From positions 5,580,001 to 5,644,000 of the forward strand of contig JAUCEF010000007.1 of assembly GCA_033558025.1 (NCBI GenBank): a stretch of DNA of 64,000 bases. The letters run 5' to 3'. A program made the position numbers and the translations under genes. Shown here piece by piece: positions 11,301 through 21,493 of the stretch. The stretch's first letter is position 1, and each line of letters begins with the position of its first letter. Below the pieces are notes generated by a model. The model did no database searches. It saw nothing but the letters and a program-made list of their open reading frames with translations, and was not told where the DNA came from. Origin of the DNA: Phytophthora sp. 'mugwort'. Lineage: Eukaryota > Oomycota > Peronosporomycetes > Peronosporales > Peronosporaceae.

Positions 11301-11760
11301 GATGAATGGCGGATGCATCAGCTGGAGGAGCAAGAAGCAGCGGACAGTGGCGCTGTCTTCGACGGAAGCTGAGTACATGGCGCTATCGGAAGCGACACAA
11401 GAGGCGGTGTGGCTTAAGGTGTTCCTGTGCGAGCTCGGCGAGATGACAAGCGATGAAGCAATCAAGATCTACGAGGACAACCAAGGCTCCATCGCGTTGG
11501 CCAAGAATCCCGAATTCCACAAGCGCACCAAGCACATCGACATTCGCTACCATTTCGTGCGCGAGAAGGTGGAAGACGGTCAAGTGGTGCTGCAGTATGT
11601 TTCGACAACCGACATGCTGGCGGACATCATGACGAAGCCAATCTCTGCGACGCAGTTCAGTGTGCTCCGGAGCAAACTCGGCATCGAAGCGCTGAAGGCT
11701 GTCGAGTCGAGTGGGAGTGTTGTCAAGGAGACGTCTCGATCAGCTGCTGTATACCGGTAG
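8360..11760 (+). CDS. Family A knuckle-to-RNase H open frame, unit 2
   Basis: Unit-2 counterpart of 3343-6743, also without a stop from the zinc knuckle to the LTR-internal TAG. It differs from the first copy by a few codons, including EMVKFCADR for EMAKFCADR in the integrase core (9380). All catalytic motifs (DSGA, HHCC, DDE residues, YVDD, RNase H acidic residues) are retained. It lacks the Gag N-part, PBS and 5' LTR. That two neighbouring 3.4-kb frames are both open fits very recent duplication, not selection on each copy. Confidence 0.9.
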
Positions 11761-12071
11761 GATACCGGTATGACCTTCACTCAGTGGCATCGCAATCATC
11801 CTGTGATTACGAGACGAAGATTACGTCACGGTGTTTATGGGACGGTGTTTACGCCACGGACGATTACGCCATGGGTGGGTACAAGATTGTGGGTACATGA
11901 TGGGCTCTACGTGGCACTCCCTGATTGGCTGAAGTAACTCAGTATCCAGTAGAGAATCCAGTAGAGTGTACCCAGTAGGTAGAACTGTAGGCTTAGAGGT
12001 AGCAAGGAGTTTGCGAACTAAGGACCTAAATCAATCACTTTGCATTTTGCCATCAAGTGACCAAGCCTTTT
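11718..12071 (+). repeat. Family A LTR, long type, unit 3
   Basis: Third array copy, with flanks identical in kind to 1684-2037: GTGGGAG on the left, B RNase H AGCAAGAAG on the right. Confidence 0.92.
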
Positions 12072-12452
12072 AGCAAGAAGCAGTCAAGTGTTTCGCTGTC
12101 TACGAGCGAGGCGGAATACATCGCGCTCAGTCTGGCGATCCAAGAAGGCAAGTGGATTCATCGCCTGCTATGCGAGATTTTGGCGGCTGCCAACGAGACT
12201 GGACCCGAGCTCAAGATCCGCGAAGACAACCAGTCGTGCATCAAGATGACGAAGAACCCAGTGAACCATGGTCGCGCCAAGCACATCGACATCAAGTACC
12301 ATCACATCCGTGATGAGGTCAAGCGCGGCGAAGTCAAGCTCGAGTACTGCGAGACTTCTATCATGCTGGCGGACATCATGACCAAGGCACTGCCAGGACC
12401 GCGCCACACAGATCTGACGGCGTCCCTCGGTATCCACGCGTGTTCGCATTGA
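12072..12452 (+). pseudogene. Family B RNase H tail, unit 3
   Basis: Third copy of the truncated RNase H tail. TGA at 12450-12452 is followed by the polypurine tract and a B1 LTR. Confidence 0.88.
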
Positions 12453-12459
12453 GGGGGCG

Positions 12460-12803
12460 TATTGAGGGTTGCCAGGTTTTGGTACTGTGTACCAGTAACC
12501 GGTTAACCCGAACCGGTCCAACACGATCCCGCGATGTTTACGGTACGTTGTTTACGCAACCGATGATTAGACGAGTAGGATGATTGGACGAGTGCGGAGT
12601 GTTGGTGATTGGATGCACCAAATGATTGGATGCAGGGCTGCATATCTATGTGGTAGACTAGGTAGTGTAAGCTCCGATAAATCAATCACTTTCGAATCTT
12701 CCTTCTTCAGCTCAAGTGGTCTTCACTCCGGTCCTCGCACCCAAGTGCAGAACTCCCTTCGCTCCGTCCAAGCTTCACTTATCAAGATCCATACCTTTTA
12801 TCA
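12460..12803 (+). repeat. Family B LTR, B1 type, plus, unit 3
   Basis: Third array copy of the B1 LTR, from TATTGAGGG to TTTTATCA, joined to minus-strand B gag. Confidence 0.9.
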
Positions 12804-13022
12804 CAGTCCGAAAGCGATGTTGCTCAACTTAACGTAGTCGTCCTTGGCCCGCGAGTCCGTGTAGCTTGGCGTCGTCTCACGGTTCACGACATGCCACGTC
12901 GACTTGGTCAGGAACACGCCACGCATGTAGCGGTTCCACGTCGCGTAGTTGTCTCCGTTGAACTTGTCAATGGAGACCTTGGTCGAGGCGTCTTGGGCAG
13001 AGGACATGGTGCTTGGGCTCAT
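12804..13022 (-). pseudogene. Family B gag stub, minus, unit 3
   Basis: Third copy of the 73-codon Gag stub, start at 13022 within the PBS (13015-13026). The LTR next to it begins TGATAAAAGG here, where the other two units have TGATGAAAGG. Confidence 0.88.
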
Positions 13023-13026
13023 AACC

Positions 13027-13376
13027 TGATAAAAGGTATGGATCTTGGACACGAAGCTTGTACGAAGCGGAGGGAGGGACGTCGCAGACGGCGGGACCGG
13101 AGCGAAGGCACTTGAGGGGTAGAATGAAGATTCGAAAGTGATTGAATTGTTGGAGCTTACACCCTACTGTTATAGACACGCGACCCTGCGTCCTATCACC
13201 TAGTGCATCTAATCAACCATCACCCACCGATGTTCGTCCAATCATCCTACTCGTCTAATCATCGGTGGCGTAAACAACTTACCGTAATCACCATAATCAA
13301 CGTGGGTTCGGATTAAACCGGTTCGGGTTAACCGGTTCACGGCTAATAACTGATACCAAACCGGTAACCGTCAATA
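13027..13376 (-). repeat. Family B LTR, B2 type, minus, unit 3
   Basis: Third array copy abutting family A at 13377. GGATTAAACCGG near 13311 replaces GGATTGGACCGG and closes the frame that runs open through this LTR in units 1 and 2. Confidence 0.9.
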
Positions 13377-16300
13377 CCTGTCACTACTGTGGCGAGCACG
13401 GACATTGGATCGCCAAGTGTCCGGTGCGAATCCGCGAGAACGCGGAGCGGCAGAGGCCGCAACGAGCGAATGTCGCGCAGAGTGAAGATGACTCTGGCGA
13501 CTTCCTCTTCTCGGTTGGTGGTAACACGGGTGCCTCCAAGTCGAATGGAGTGTGGCTGGTCGACTCAGGTGCGACGCAGCACATGACGTACTCGAAGGAG
13601 TACATGAAGAACTACAAGAAGATCTCTCCGGTGGATGTGCATCTCGCGGACGACGGTGTGGTTCAGGCTGTGGGGTCCGGCGACATTGTGATGTCGATGA
13701 AGACCCCGCGCGGCATGAAGAAGGGTGTACTCACGAACGTGTGGCACATTCCGAAGCTGTCGCGCAACCTGTTTTCGGTTGGTCGGTTCACTAAGGACGT
13801 CGGGCCAGTTATCTTCGAGAGCGACGGGTGCTTCGCTGAAACGAAGAGTCTCAAGTGGAAGCTCGGCGCTCGTGAGGGCAAAGGACTGTTCAAGCTGTGC
13901 ATGACTCCGATGATGCCTGACGAGGCCAATGCGGCAAGTTCGAAGGATCGCCAAGGGGACACCACGTCGTACCTCTGGCACCTTCGACTTGGTCACATCG
14001 GCCATGGCGGTCTAGACGCCATCGTCAAGAAGGACTACGGTGTTGGTATCGACATGGCGTCGGTGAAGCAGTGGGAGCTGTGCGACGGATGCTCACTCGG
14101 CAAGCAAACGCGAGTAAGCTACATGAAGACGTCGCCAAACCGTGCCAAGCAAGTGCTAGAAGTCGTACACAGTGATGTATGCGGTCCCATGCAGACGCCG
14201 ACCTTTGGAGGCAAGCGCTATTTTGTCACGTTTATCGATGACAAGTCGCACTTCTGTGTGGTGTACTTGCTGCGCAACAAGTCCGAGGTGGCCGACAAGT
14301 TCGCGCAATTCGTCGCGTTAGCTGAGACCCAGACTGGCAAGCGCGTGAAAATGCTGCGGAGCGACAACGGCGGCGAGTACACTTCGGGTGAGATGGTCAA
14401 GTTCTGTGCGGACCGTGGTATCATGCAGAAGTTCACGCCGCCATACACGCCTCAGCTGAACGGAGTCGCCGAGCGCATGAACCGGACGTTGGTGGAGTGT
14501 GCGCGTTGCATGCTGGAACATGCTGGATTGCCCAAGACGTATTGGGGTGAAGCTGTCGTGACAGCTACGTTCCTCCGTAATCGGTGTCCGACGCGTGCCA
14601 TCAATGACGACAAGTCGCCGCACCAGGTTTGGACAGGCAAGAAACCGCTGCTAGCGAACCTCAAGGTGTTCGGTTGCCACGCGTACGTGCACGTGCCGAA
14701 GGAGAAGCGCACCAAGTTTGACGCTCGGTCGGTGCGCTGTCGGTTCCTGGGATACTCGGAGCATGAGAAAGCGTACCGTTTCGAAGAGACCAAGAGCGGT
14801 CGCGTGCTGGTGAGCCGCGACGCGCAGTTTATGGAAGACGTCTTCGACAGTGGGAGACGTGACTACCATCAGAGGGAGGTGGTGGTCATTCAAGATGAAG
14901 AGACGACGGATCAAGATTCGTTGCAGTCGGATGAAGACGACAAAGAAGAAGAAGACGAAGAAGCAGCGCGGGACGAAGGTTTTGAACCAGGCAGCAAGCG
15001 ACACCAGCGGACGCAGTCGCTGGAAGAAGCTGTGGAAGTGCCAAGTGCCAAGCGGCAGAGTCGACACCTGACTCTGGACGAGATGTCGGCCGCGGCTCAA
15101 GAAAGTCAAGACTTCGAGGCTGCTTACGTCGTGGATTCAGTGGGAGAAATGCCGGCCACATTCAAGTCGGCGATGGAATCCAAGGACGCAACCAAGTGGA
15201 AGGAAGCTTGTGACTCGGAACACGAGTCGCTTTGCAAGAACGAGACGTGGGACGTGGTGCCGTTGCCTAAGGGACGCAAGGCGATCGGCTGCCGATGGGT
15301 GTTTCGAGTGAAGGAGAACCAAGCCGGAGAGATCGAGCGGTTCAAGGCACGCCTGGTGGCCAAGGGGTTCTCGCAGAAGTACGGCATCGACTATGAGGAG
15401 ACATTCGCACCAGTGGCCAAGTTCACGTCGATCCGGGTGGTGTTGAGCATGGCTGCCAAGTACGGTCTCAAGCTGCATCAGATGGATGTCAAGACGGCTT
15501 TCCTGAATGGCGTGCTGGACGAGGAAATCTACATGCAACAGCCCGACGGATACGTTGACGAAGACCACCCGGAGTACGTATGCAAGCTCAAGCGGTCATT
15601 GTACGGATTGAAACAGTCGCCACGCATGTGGAACTAGACCATCGACGATTTCATGCTAAAGATCGAGTTCACCAAGTGTAAGACCGACCACTGCGTGTAC
15701 ATCAAGAGGGACGGCGACATCATGGTACTGGTGGTGCTCTACGTTGACGACCTCATTATTGCAAGCAACGACGATAACTTGCTGGAATCGACCAAGCGGG
15801 CACTCTGCGATCGGTTCGAGATGACGGACCTTGGCGACCTCAGCTACTTTCTCGGTATGGAAATCAAGCAAGATCGAGAAGTCGGCGTTGTAACGATTCG
15901 GCAGACCAAATTCGCGCAAAGTATCCTGAACAAGTTTGGCATGGAAGATTGCAAGCCCGTGAAAACACCACAAGATCCGGGACTCAAGCTAACCAAGAAC
16001 ATGTGCGGAGGAGACTGCAAGCACGAAGATACCATGAAGAACGTGCCGTACCGGAATGCTGTAGGCTGCCTCATGTACTTAATGGTGGGCACACGTCCGG
16101 ACCTGGCGACAGCAGTGGGCTCACTAAGTCAATTCGCGTCGGATCCATGTCCCACACACTGGCAGGCACTCAAGCGAGTACTTCGGTATATTCGAAGCAC
16201 GATGACGCACGGCATCGAGTTCACCGCGAAGGACAAAGAAGGTATTCGCGGCTACTCAGATGCGGACTAGGCGGGCGACATCGAGTCACGTCGCAGTACA

Positions 16301-16777
16301 AGTGGCTACGCATTCATGATGAACGGGGGATGCGTGAGCTGGCGCAGCAAGAAGCAGATGACAGTAGCGCTATCGTCGACAGAGGCCGAGTATATGGCGC
16401 TCTCGGAAGCTACGCAAGAGGCGTTGTGGCTCAAGGCGTTCCTGCATGAAATCGGTGAGATTAAGAACGACGACGCAGTGCTGATCTACGAGGATAACCA
16501 AGGCTCCATCGCGTTGGCCAAGAATCCGGAGTTCCACAAGCGCACCAAGCACATCGACATTCGCTACCACTTCGTGCGCGAAAAGGTGGAAGACGGTCAA
16601 GTGGTGCTGCAGTACGTCTCGACAACCGACATGCTGGCCGACATCATGACGAAGGCGATCACTGCTGTGCAGTTTGAAGTTCTTCGGAAAAAGCTCGGGA
16701 TCCAAGGTACAACAGATGTCGAGTCGAGTGGGAGTGTTGTCAAGGAGACGTCTCGATCAGCTGCTGTATACCGGTAG
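13377..16777 (+). pseudogene. Family A (A2) knuckle-to-RNase H with two nonsense mutations
   Basis: The left part matches the array units; from about 15.0-15.1 kb the RT/RNase H is A2-type (VGEMPATFKSAMESKDATKW) and differs from the A1 halves of units 1 and 2. The frame is stopped by TAG at 15635-15637 (CAG to TAG after SPRMWN, in RT) and TAG at 16268-16270 (TGG to TAG in the RNase H SDADW motif). Protease and integrase motifs are intact; RT motif A is the ancestral-looking DVKTAFLNG. Pol ends inside the LTR at 16777. It has no Gag N-part or 5' LTR and is clearly dead. Confidence 0.92.
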
Positions 16778-17089
16778 GATACCGGTATGACTTTCACTCA
16801 GTGGCACCGCAATCATTTCTGTGATTACGAGACGAAGATTACGTCACGGTGTTTATGGGACGGTGTTTACGCCATGGACGATTACGCCACGGGTGGGTAC
16901 AAGATTGTGGGTACATGATGGGCTCTACGTGGCACTCCCTGATTGGCTGAAGCAACTCAGTATCCAGTAGAGAATCCAGTAGAGTGTACCCAGTAGGTAG
17001 AACTGTAGGCTTAGAGGTAGCAAGGAGTTTGCGAACTAAGGACCTAAATCAATCACTTTGCATTTTGCCATCAAGTGACCAAGCCTTTT
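16735..17089 (+). repeat. Family A LTR, long type (355 bp), shared by two A copies
   Basis: It is the 3' LTR of the copy on the left and sits in the 5' LTR position of the copy on the right: GTGGGAG precedes it and the PBS GGTTATGAGCCC follows at 17090. Such internal-LTR-internal tandems usually arise by recombination between LTRs. Confidence 0.93.
17053..17069 (+). promoter_or_regulatory. Oomycete-like core promoter (Inr + FPR) in A LTR
   Basis: TCACTTTGCATTTTGCC. From memory, the oomycete initiator consensus is YCAYTYY, with a downstream flanking promoter region CAWTTTNYY; TCACTTT and CATTTTGCC match both fully with one base between. Transcription from the A of TCA would leave only about 35 nt of R-U5. 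The same string occurs in most A LTRs (for example 54741-54757) but is mutated in two (28495-28848, 28958-29269). Confidence 0.6.
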
Positions 17090-17105
17090 GGTTATGAGCC
17101 CAAGC
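17090..17105 (+). other. Primer-binding site of family A (half initiator tRNA-Met type)
   Basis: GGTTATGAGCCCAAGC begins immediately after the LTR. The first 12 bases are the reverse complement of GGGCTCATAACC, the anticodon arm with the CAT anticodon, as in the internal half-tRNA priming known for Drosophila copia and yeast Ty5. The same 16-mer follows the LTR at 26788, 28849, 29270, 54778 and 59176 (+), and ends at 24925, 44883 and 49322 (-). The central ATG is the Gag start codon. Confidence 0.8.
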
Positions 17106-20100
17106 CCCGTCTTCCCTGACCAAGACCCCGACTACGCCTTCGCCATGGACGCCACGTCGACTACCGCCCGCATTAACAAGTTCGACGGAACTAACTTCCA
17201 CACGTGGAAGTTCAAGATGCAGATGGTGCTCGAGGAGCGCGAACTGTGGGAAATGACAAGTGGGGAAGTGAAGCTGGAGCACTGCCAGACTGCGGCGGAT
17301 CAAGCGCTCTTTCGGAAGAAGTCGCGCAAGGCGCTGGCGATGATCTGTCTCGCGATGGAGGATTCGCAGCTGCCACTGGTTCGCTCGGCGAGTGGCGCGC
17401 ATGATGCATGGTCAAGACTGGAAGGACACTTCGAGAAGAAGAGTTTGGCCAACAAGCTCTTTCTTCGTCGGCGTTTCTTCACGACGATGATGGACGAAGG
17501 TGATGATGTGCTGGAGCACATCAACAAGATCAAGACGCTGGCGGAGCAGCTCGACGCAGTGGGCGCTCCGGTCAGCGAGGACGACTTGGTGATCACGCTT
17601 TTGGGAAGTCTGAGCGAGTCGTACCAGTTCCTGGTCACGGCGTTGGAGTCGAGAGCAGACTCACTGTCGTGGGAACTCGTGACGTCTCGGCTGCTGCATG
17701 AGGACATGAAGCGCAAGGAACAAGGTGGCGATGGAGATGGCGCCGCGCCTGGCCAGGCGTTCATGATGAGGGACAACAAGCATAAGGGCCGACCGTCGAA
17801 GAAGAACGGTGCGTGCCACAACTGCGGCAAGCATGGACATTGGATCGCGGAGTGTCCCTCGCGGATCCATGACAACACGGAACGGCAGCGCTCGCAGCGT
17901 GCCAACGTCGCGCGTGAGGACGACTCCGGAGACTATCTCTTCTTCGTCGACGGCGGTGGCGATGCGGCCATGGCAGCGTCGGCGAGTGGCACATGGCTGG
18001 TCGACTCGGGTGCGACGCAGCACATGGCGCACTCCAAGAAGTTCATGAGAAACTACAAGGCCTTCACTCCGGTCGACGTGCGTCTCGCAGACGACGGTGT
18101 GGTTCAAGCGATCGGCAGCGGCGACATTGTGATGGAGATGAAGACGCCTCGTGGTATCAAGAAGGGTGTGCTCACGAACGTGTGACACATTCCCAAGCTA
18201 ACGCGCAACCTCTTCTCGATCGGGCGCTTCACCAAGGACGTCGGATCAGTGACCTTCGACAGCGACGGATGCTTCATCGCACTGAAGGGGATGAAGTGCA
18301 CGATAGGTGCGCGTGACGGCAAGCTGTTCAAGCTGTGCATGACGCCCGTGCGCCTGGACGAAGCGAATTCGGCGAGTCCGAACGGGAGCCAAGGGGACAC
18401 CAAGTCGTACCTCTGGCACCTTCGACTAGGCCACATCGGTCACGCTGGGCTCGACGCCATCGTCAAGAAGAAGCTCAGCGTCGGCATTGACCTCGGGTCC
18501 GCGAGCAAGTGGGAGACGTGCGACGGATGCGCGCTCGGCAAGCAGACGCGATTGAGTTTCGAATCGACATCGCCCAAGCGTGCCAATGAACTACTGGAGG
18601 TAGTGCACAGTGACGTATGCGGGCCCATGCGCACGCCGACGTTTGGCGGCAAGCGCTACTTCGTCACCTTTATCGACGACAAGTCGCGCTACTGCGTGGT
18701 GTACCTGGTAAAGAACAAGTGGGAGGTGGCCGACAAGTTCGCGCACTTTGTGGCGTTTGCGGAGACACAGACCGGCAAGCGCGTCAAGGAGCTTCGCAGT
18801 GACAACGGTGGTGAGTACAAATCCGACAAAATGGCCAAGTTTTGCAGCAAGCGCGGCATCGTGCAAAAGTTCACGCCGCCATACACGCCGCAGCTCAACG
18901 GAATCGCGGAGCGCATGAACCGGACGCTAGTTGAATGCGCGCGGTGCATGCTGGAGCACGCGAGTCTGTCCAAGGCATACTGGGGCGAAGCAGTCATGAC
19001 GGCTATGTTCCTGCGCAACCGCTGTCCGACACATGCGCTTGACAACGATAAGTCTCCGTACGAGCTGTGGACTGCCAAGAAACCATTGCTGGCCAACCTC
19101 AAAGTCTTCGGTTGCCACGCCTACGTGCATGTGGCGAAAGAGAAGCGAACCAAGCTGGATGCGCGATCGGTGCAATGCAGGTTCCTGGGGTACTCGGACC
19201 ACGAGAAAGCGTATCGGTTCGAGGAGATCGAGAGTGGTCGCGTGCTGGTGAGCCGCGATGCACAGTTCATGGAAGACGTCTTCGACGGTGGAAGACGCGA
19301 CTACAAACCCAAGGAGGCGCTGGTGGACCTTCAAGATGCGGAAGAAGGAACCACGGACAAAGATGAACAGTCGGCATCGGACGACGAAGATGAAGAGACT
19401 GCGCGGGATGATGAATTCTTGCCCGGCAGCAAGAGACACCCGCGGACACAGTCGCTAGAGGAAGCGGTGGAGACCCCGAGTGCCAAGCGATACGCGTCAG
19501 AGAATCGACGCCAAGGCCTGGATGAGATGTCTGTCATGGCTCGAGACAACGACAAGAGCTTCGAGGCGGCGTACGTCGTGGATTCAGTGGGAGAAATACC
19601 GACCACGTTCAAGTCGGCGATGGAATCCAGCGACGCACGCAAATGGAAGGAGGCCTGCGACTCGGAGTACGACTCGCTGCGCAAGAACGACACATGGGAC
19701 GTGGTACCGCTGCCCAAGGGACGCAAGGCCATCGGCTGTCGATGGGTCTTTCGCGTGAAGGAGAACCAAGCCGGCGAGATCGAACGATACAAGGCGCGCC
19801 TGGTGGCTAAGGGCTTCTCGCAGAAGCACGGCATCGACTACGACGAGACCTTCGCGCCCGTGGCCAAGTTCACGTCCATCCGAATCGTGCTAGCGATGGC
19901 TGCCAAGTACGGGCTCAAGCTGCACCAGATGGACGTTAAGACAGCCTTTCTTAACGGCGTCCTGGATGAAGACATCTACATGCAGCAGCCGGACGGATAC
20001 ATAAGCGAAGGACGCCCGGATCATGTGTGCAAGCTCAAGCGCGCGCTCTACGGTCTCAAGCAGTCGCCGCGCATGTGGAATCACACCATCGACGACTTCA

Positions 20101-21224
20101 TGCTCAAGCTGGACTTCGACAAGTGCGAGACCGACCACTGCGTCTACGTCAAGCGCAACGGCGACAGCATGGTGCTCGTGGTGCTGTACGTGGACGACCT
20201 GGTGATTGCGAGCAGTGATGACGACATGCTCAAGGCGACCAAGAGCGCACTAAGCAAGCGGTTCGAGATGACGGACCTAGGCGAGCTGAGCTACTTTCTC
20301 GGAATGGAGATCAAGCAAGACATCAAGGCTGGTGAGGTGACCATGCGGCAGACCAAGTTCGCGCGGAGCATCCTGAGCAAGTTCAGCATGGAGAACAGCA
20401 AGCCCGTGAAAACGCCGCAGGATCCCGGACTCAAGCTGACCAAGGCTATGTGCGACGGCGGGTGCAAGCATGATGACACCATGGCAGGCGTGCCTTACCG
20501 GAACGCCGTGGGCTGCCTCATGTACTTGATGGTGGGCACCCGACCGGATCTGGCTGCGGCAGTGGGCACACTGAGTCAGTTCGCTGCAGACCCATGCCCC
20601 ACGCACTGGCAAGCACTCAAGCGCGTCCTCCGCTACATCCAAGGCACGGCGACGTACGGCATCGAGTTTCGCACCAAGGACCAAGACGGCGTCTGCGGCT
20701 ACTCGGATGCGGACTGGGCGGGTGATGTGGAGTCGCGCCGCAGCACGAGCGGATACGCGTTCATAATGAGCGGTGGATGCGTGAGCTGGCGCAGCAAGAA
20801 GCAGAGGACGGTGGCACTATCGTCGACGGAAGCCGAGTACATGGCGCTATCGGAGGCAACACAGGAGGCCGTGTGGCTCAAGGCGTTTCTGTGCGAGATA
20901 GGCGAAACCACAGAGGGCAAGGCGATCAAGATCTACGAAGACAACCAAGGATCCATCGCGCTTGCCAAGAATCCCGAGTTTCACAAGCGTACCAAGCATA
21001 TCGACATTCGCTACCACTTCGTGCGCGAGAAGGTCGAGGACGGAGAAGTGGTGCTCGAGTACTGTCCGACGCAAGACATGCTGGCGGACCTGATGACCAA
21101 GCCCATTCCAGCGGCGCAGTTCGACTGTCTCCGGAGCAAGCTCGGCATCGAAGCACCGAAGGCTATCGAGTCGAGTGGGAGTGTTGTCAAGGAGACGCCT
21201 CGAGCAGCTGCTGTATACCGGTAG
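17094..21224 (+). pseudogene. Family A (A3) gag-pol with one in-frame TGA
   Basis: Start chosen at the ATG in the PBS (MSPSPVFPDQDPDYAF...); an earlier in-frame TTG lies in the LTR. About 1,376 codons. Gag with knuckle CHNCGKHGHWIAEC at about residues 241-254, protease DSGA near residue 303, integrase HHCC about 440-485 with DDE residues downstream, acidic linker about 745-775, RT with DVKTAFLNG and YVDD (20187-20198), and RNase H SDADWAGD, ending at TAG 43 nt inside the 3' LTR. A single TGA at 18183-18185 (codon 364, TGG in other copies) lies between protease and integrase; otherwise the frame is open. An A2 copy has TGA at the homologous codon (55871). It is either a dead gene or, less likely, a read-through site. 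Confidence 0.9.
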
Positions 21225-21493
21225 GATACCGGTATGACCTTCACTCAGTGGCACCTCAATCACTCGGCGATTACGGGACGATGATTACGATGCACGTGGG
21301 TACAAGATTGTGGGTACAAGATGGGCATCGACGTGGCGCTCTGCGATTGGCTGAAGTAACTCAGTATCCAGTAGAGAATCCAGTAGAGTGTACCCAGTAG
21401 GTAGAACTGTAGGCTTAGAGGTAGCAAGGAGTTTGCGAACTAAGGACCTAAATCAATCACTTTGCATTTTGCCATCAAGTGACCAAGCCTTTT
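21182..21493 (+). repeat. Family A LTR, short type (312 bp)
   Basis: TGTTGTCAAGGAGACGCC...AAGCCTTTT. The short type lacks about 43 bp of the GATTACG/ACGGTGTTTA-rich U3 stretch and has GAGACGCCTCGAGC where the long type has GAGACGTCTCGA. The right flank TTTGCGACC is family B integrase. Confidence 0.92.

Larger units (their letters stand above)
1..15051. repeat. Head-to-tail tandem array, period 5,017 bp, three units
   Basis: Position 1 corresponds to 5018 and 10035, and every landmark (A LTR, B LTRs, gag stub, pol motifs) recurs at +5,017. I noticed about ten single-base differences between units 1 and 2, for example at 25/5042, 560/5577, 2502/7519, 2866/7883, 2913/7930 and 4363/9380, so divergence is roughly 0.2%. 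Each unit is A1 RT/RNase H, A LTR, B RNase H tail, B1 LTR (+), B gag stub (-), B2 LTR (-), A knuckle-protease-integrase. The third unit matches the others closely to about 15.0 kb (isolated differences near 14584 and 15004) and is clearly A2 after about 15,090. The array extends left beyond the window. It is either a recent tandem amplification or an assembly artefact. Confidence 0.93.
16735..21493 (+). mobile_element. Family A (A3) copy with two LTRs, copia superfamily
   Basis: 4,759 bp with LTR, PBS, Gag-Pol, purine tract and LTR in order. The two LTRs are of different types (355 and 312 bp). One transposition event makes both LTRs identical, so the left LTR was probably exchanged. The left flank is an A2 internal region and the right flank is family B integrase, with no matching target duplication. 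Confidence 0.9.

Noticed and set aside
1..15051. CRISPR-like or satellite repeat
   Set aside because: The unit is 5 kb and made of retrotransposon pieces; there are no short repeat-spacer patterns.
17088..17093. Gag start upstream of the PBS (TTG at 17088; in-frame ATG near 54746 in other copies)
   Set aside because: The MSPS start in the PBS is shared by both families, whereas upstream starts lie in the LTR and differ between copies; 54746 lies at the predicted transcript start.
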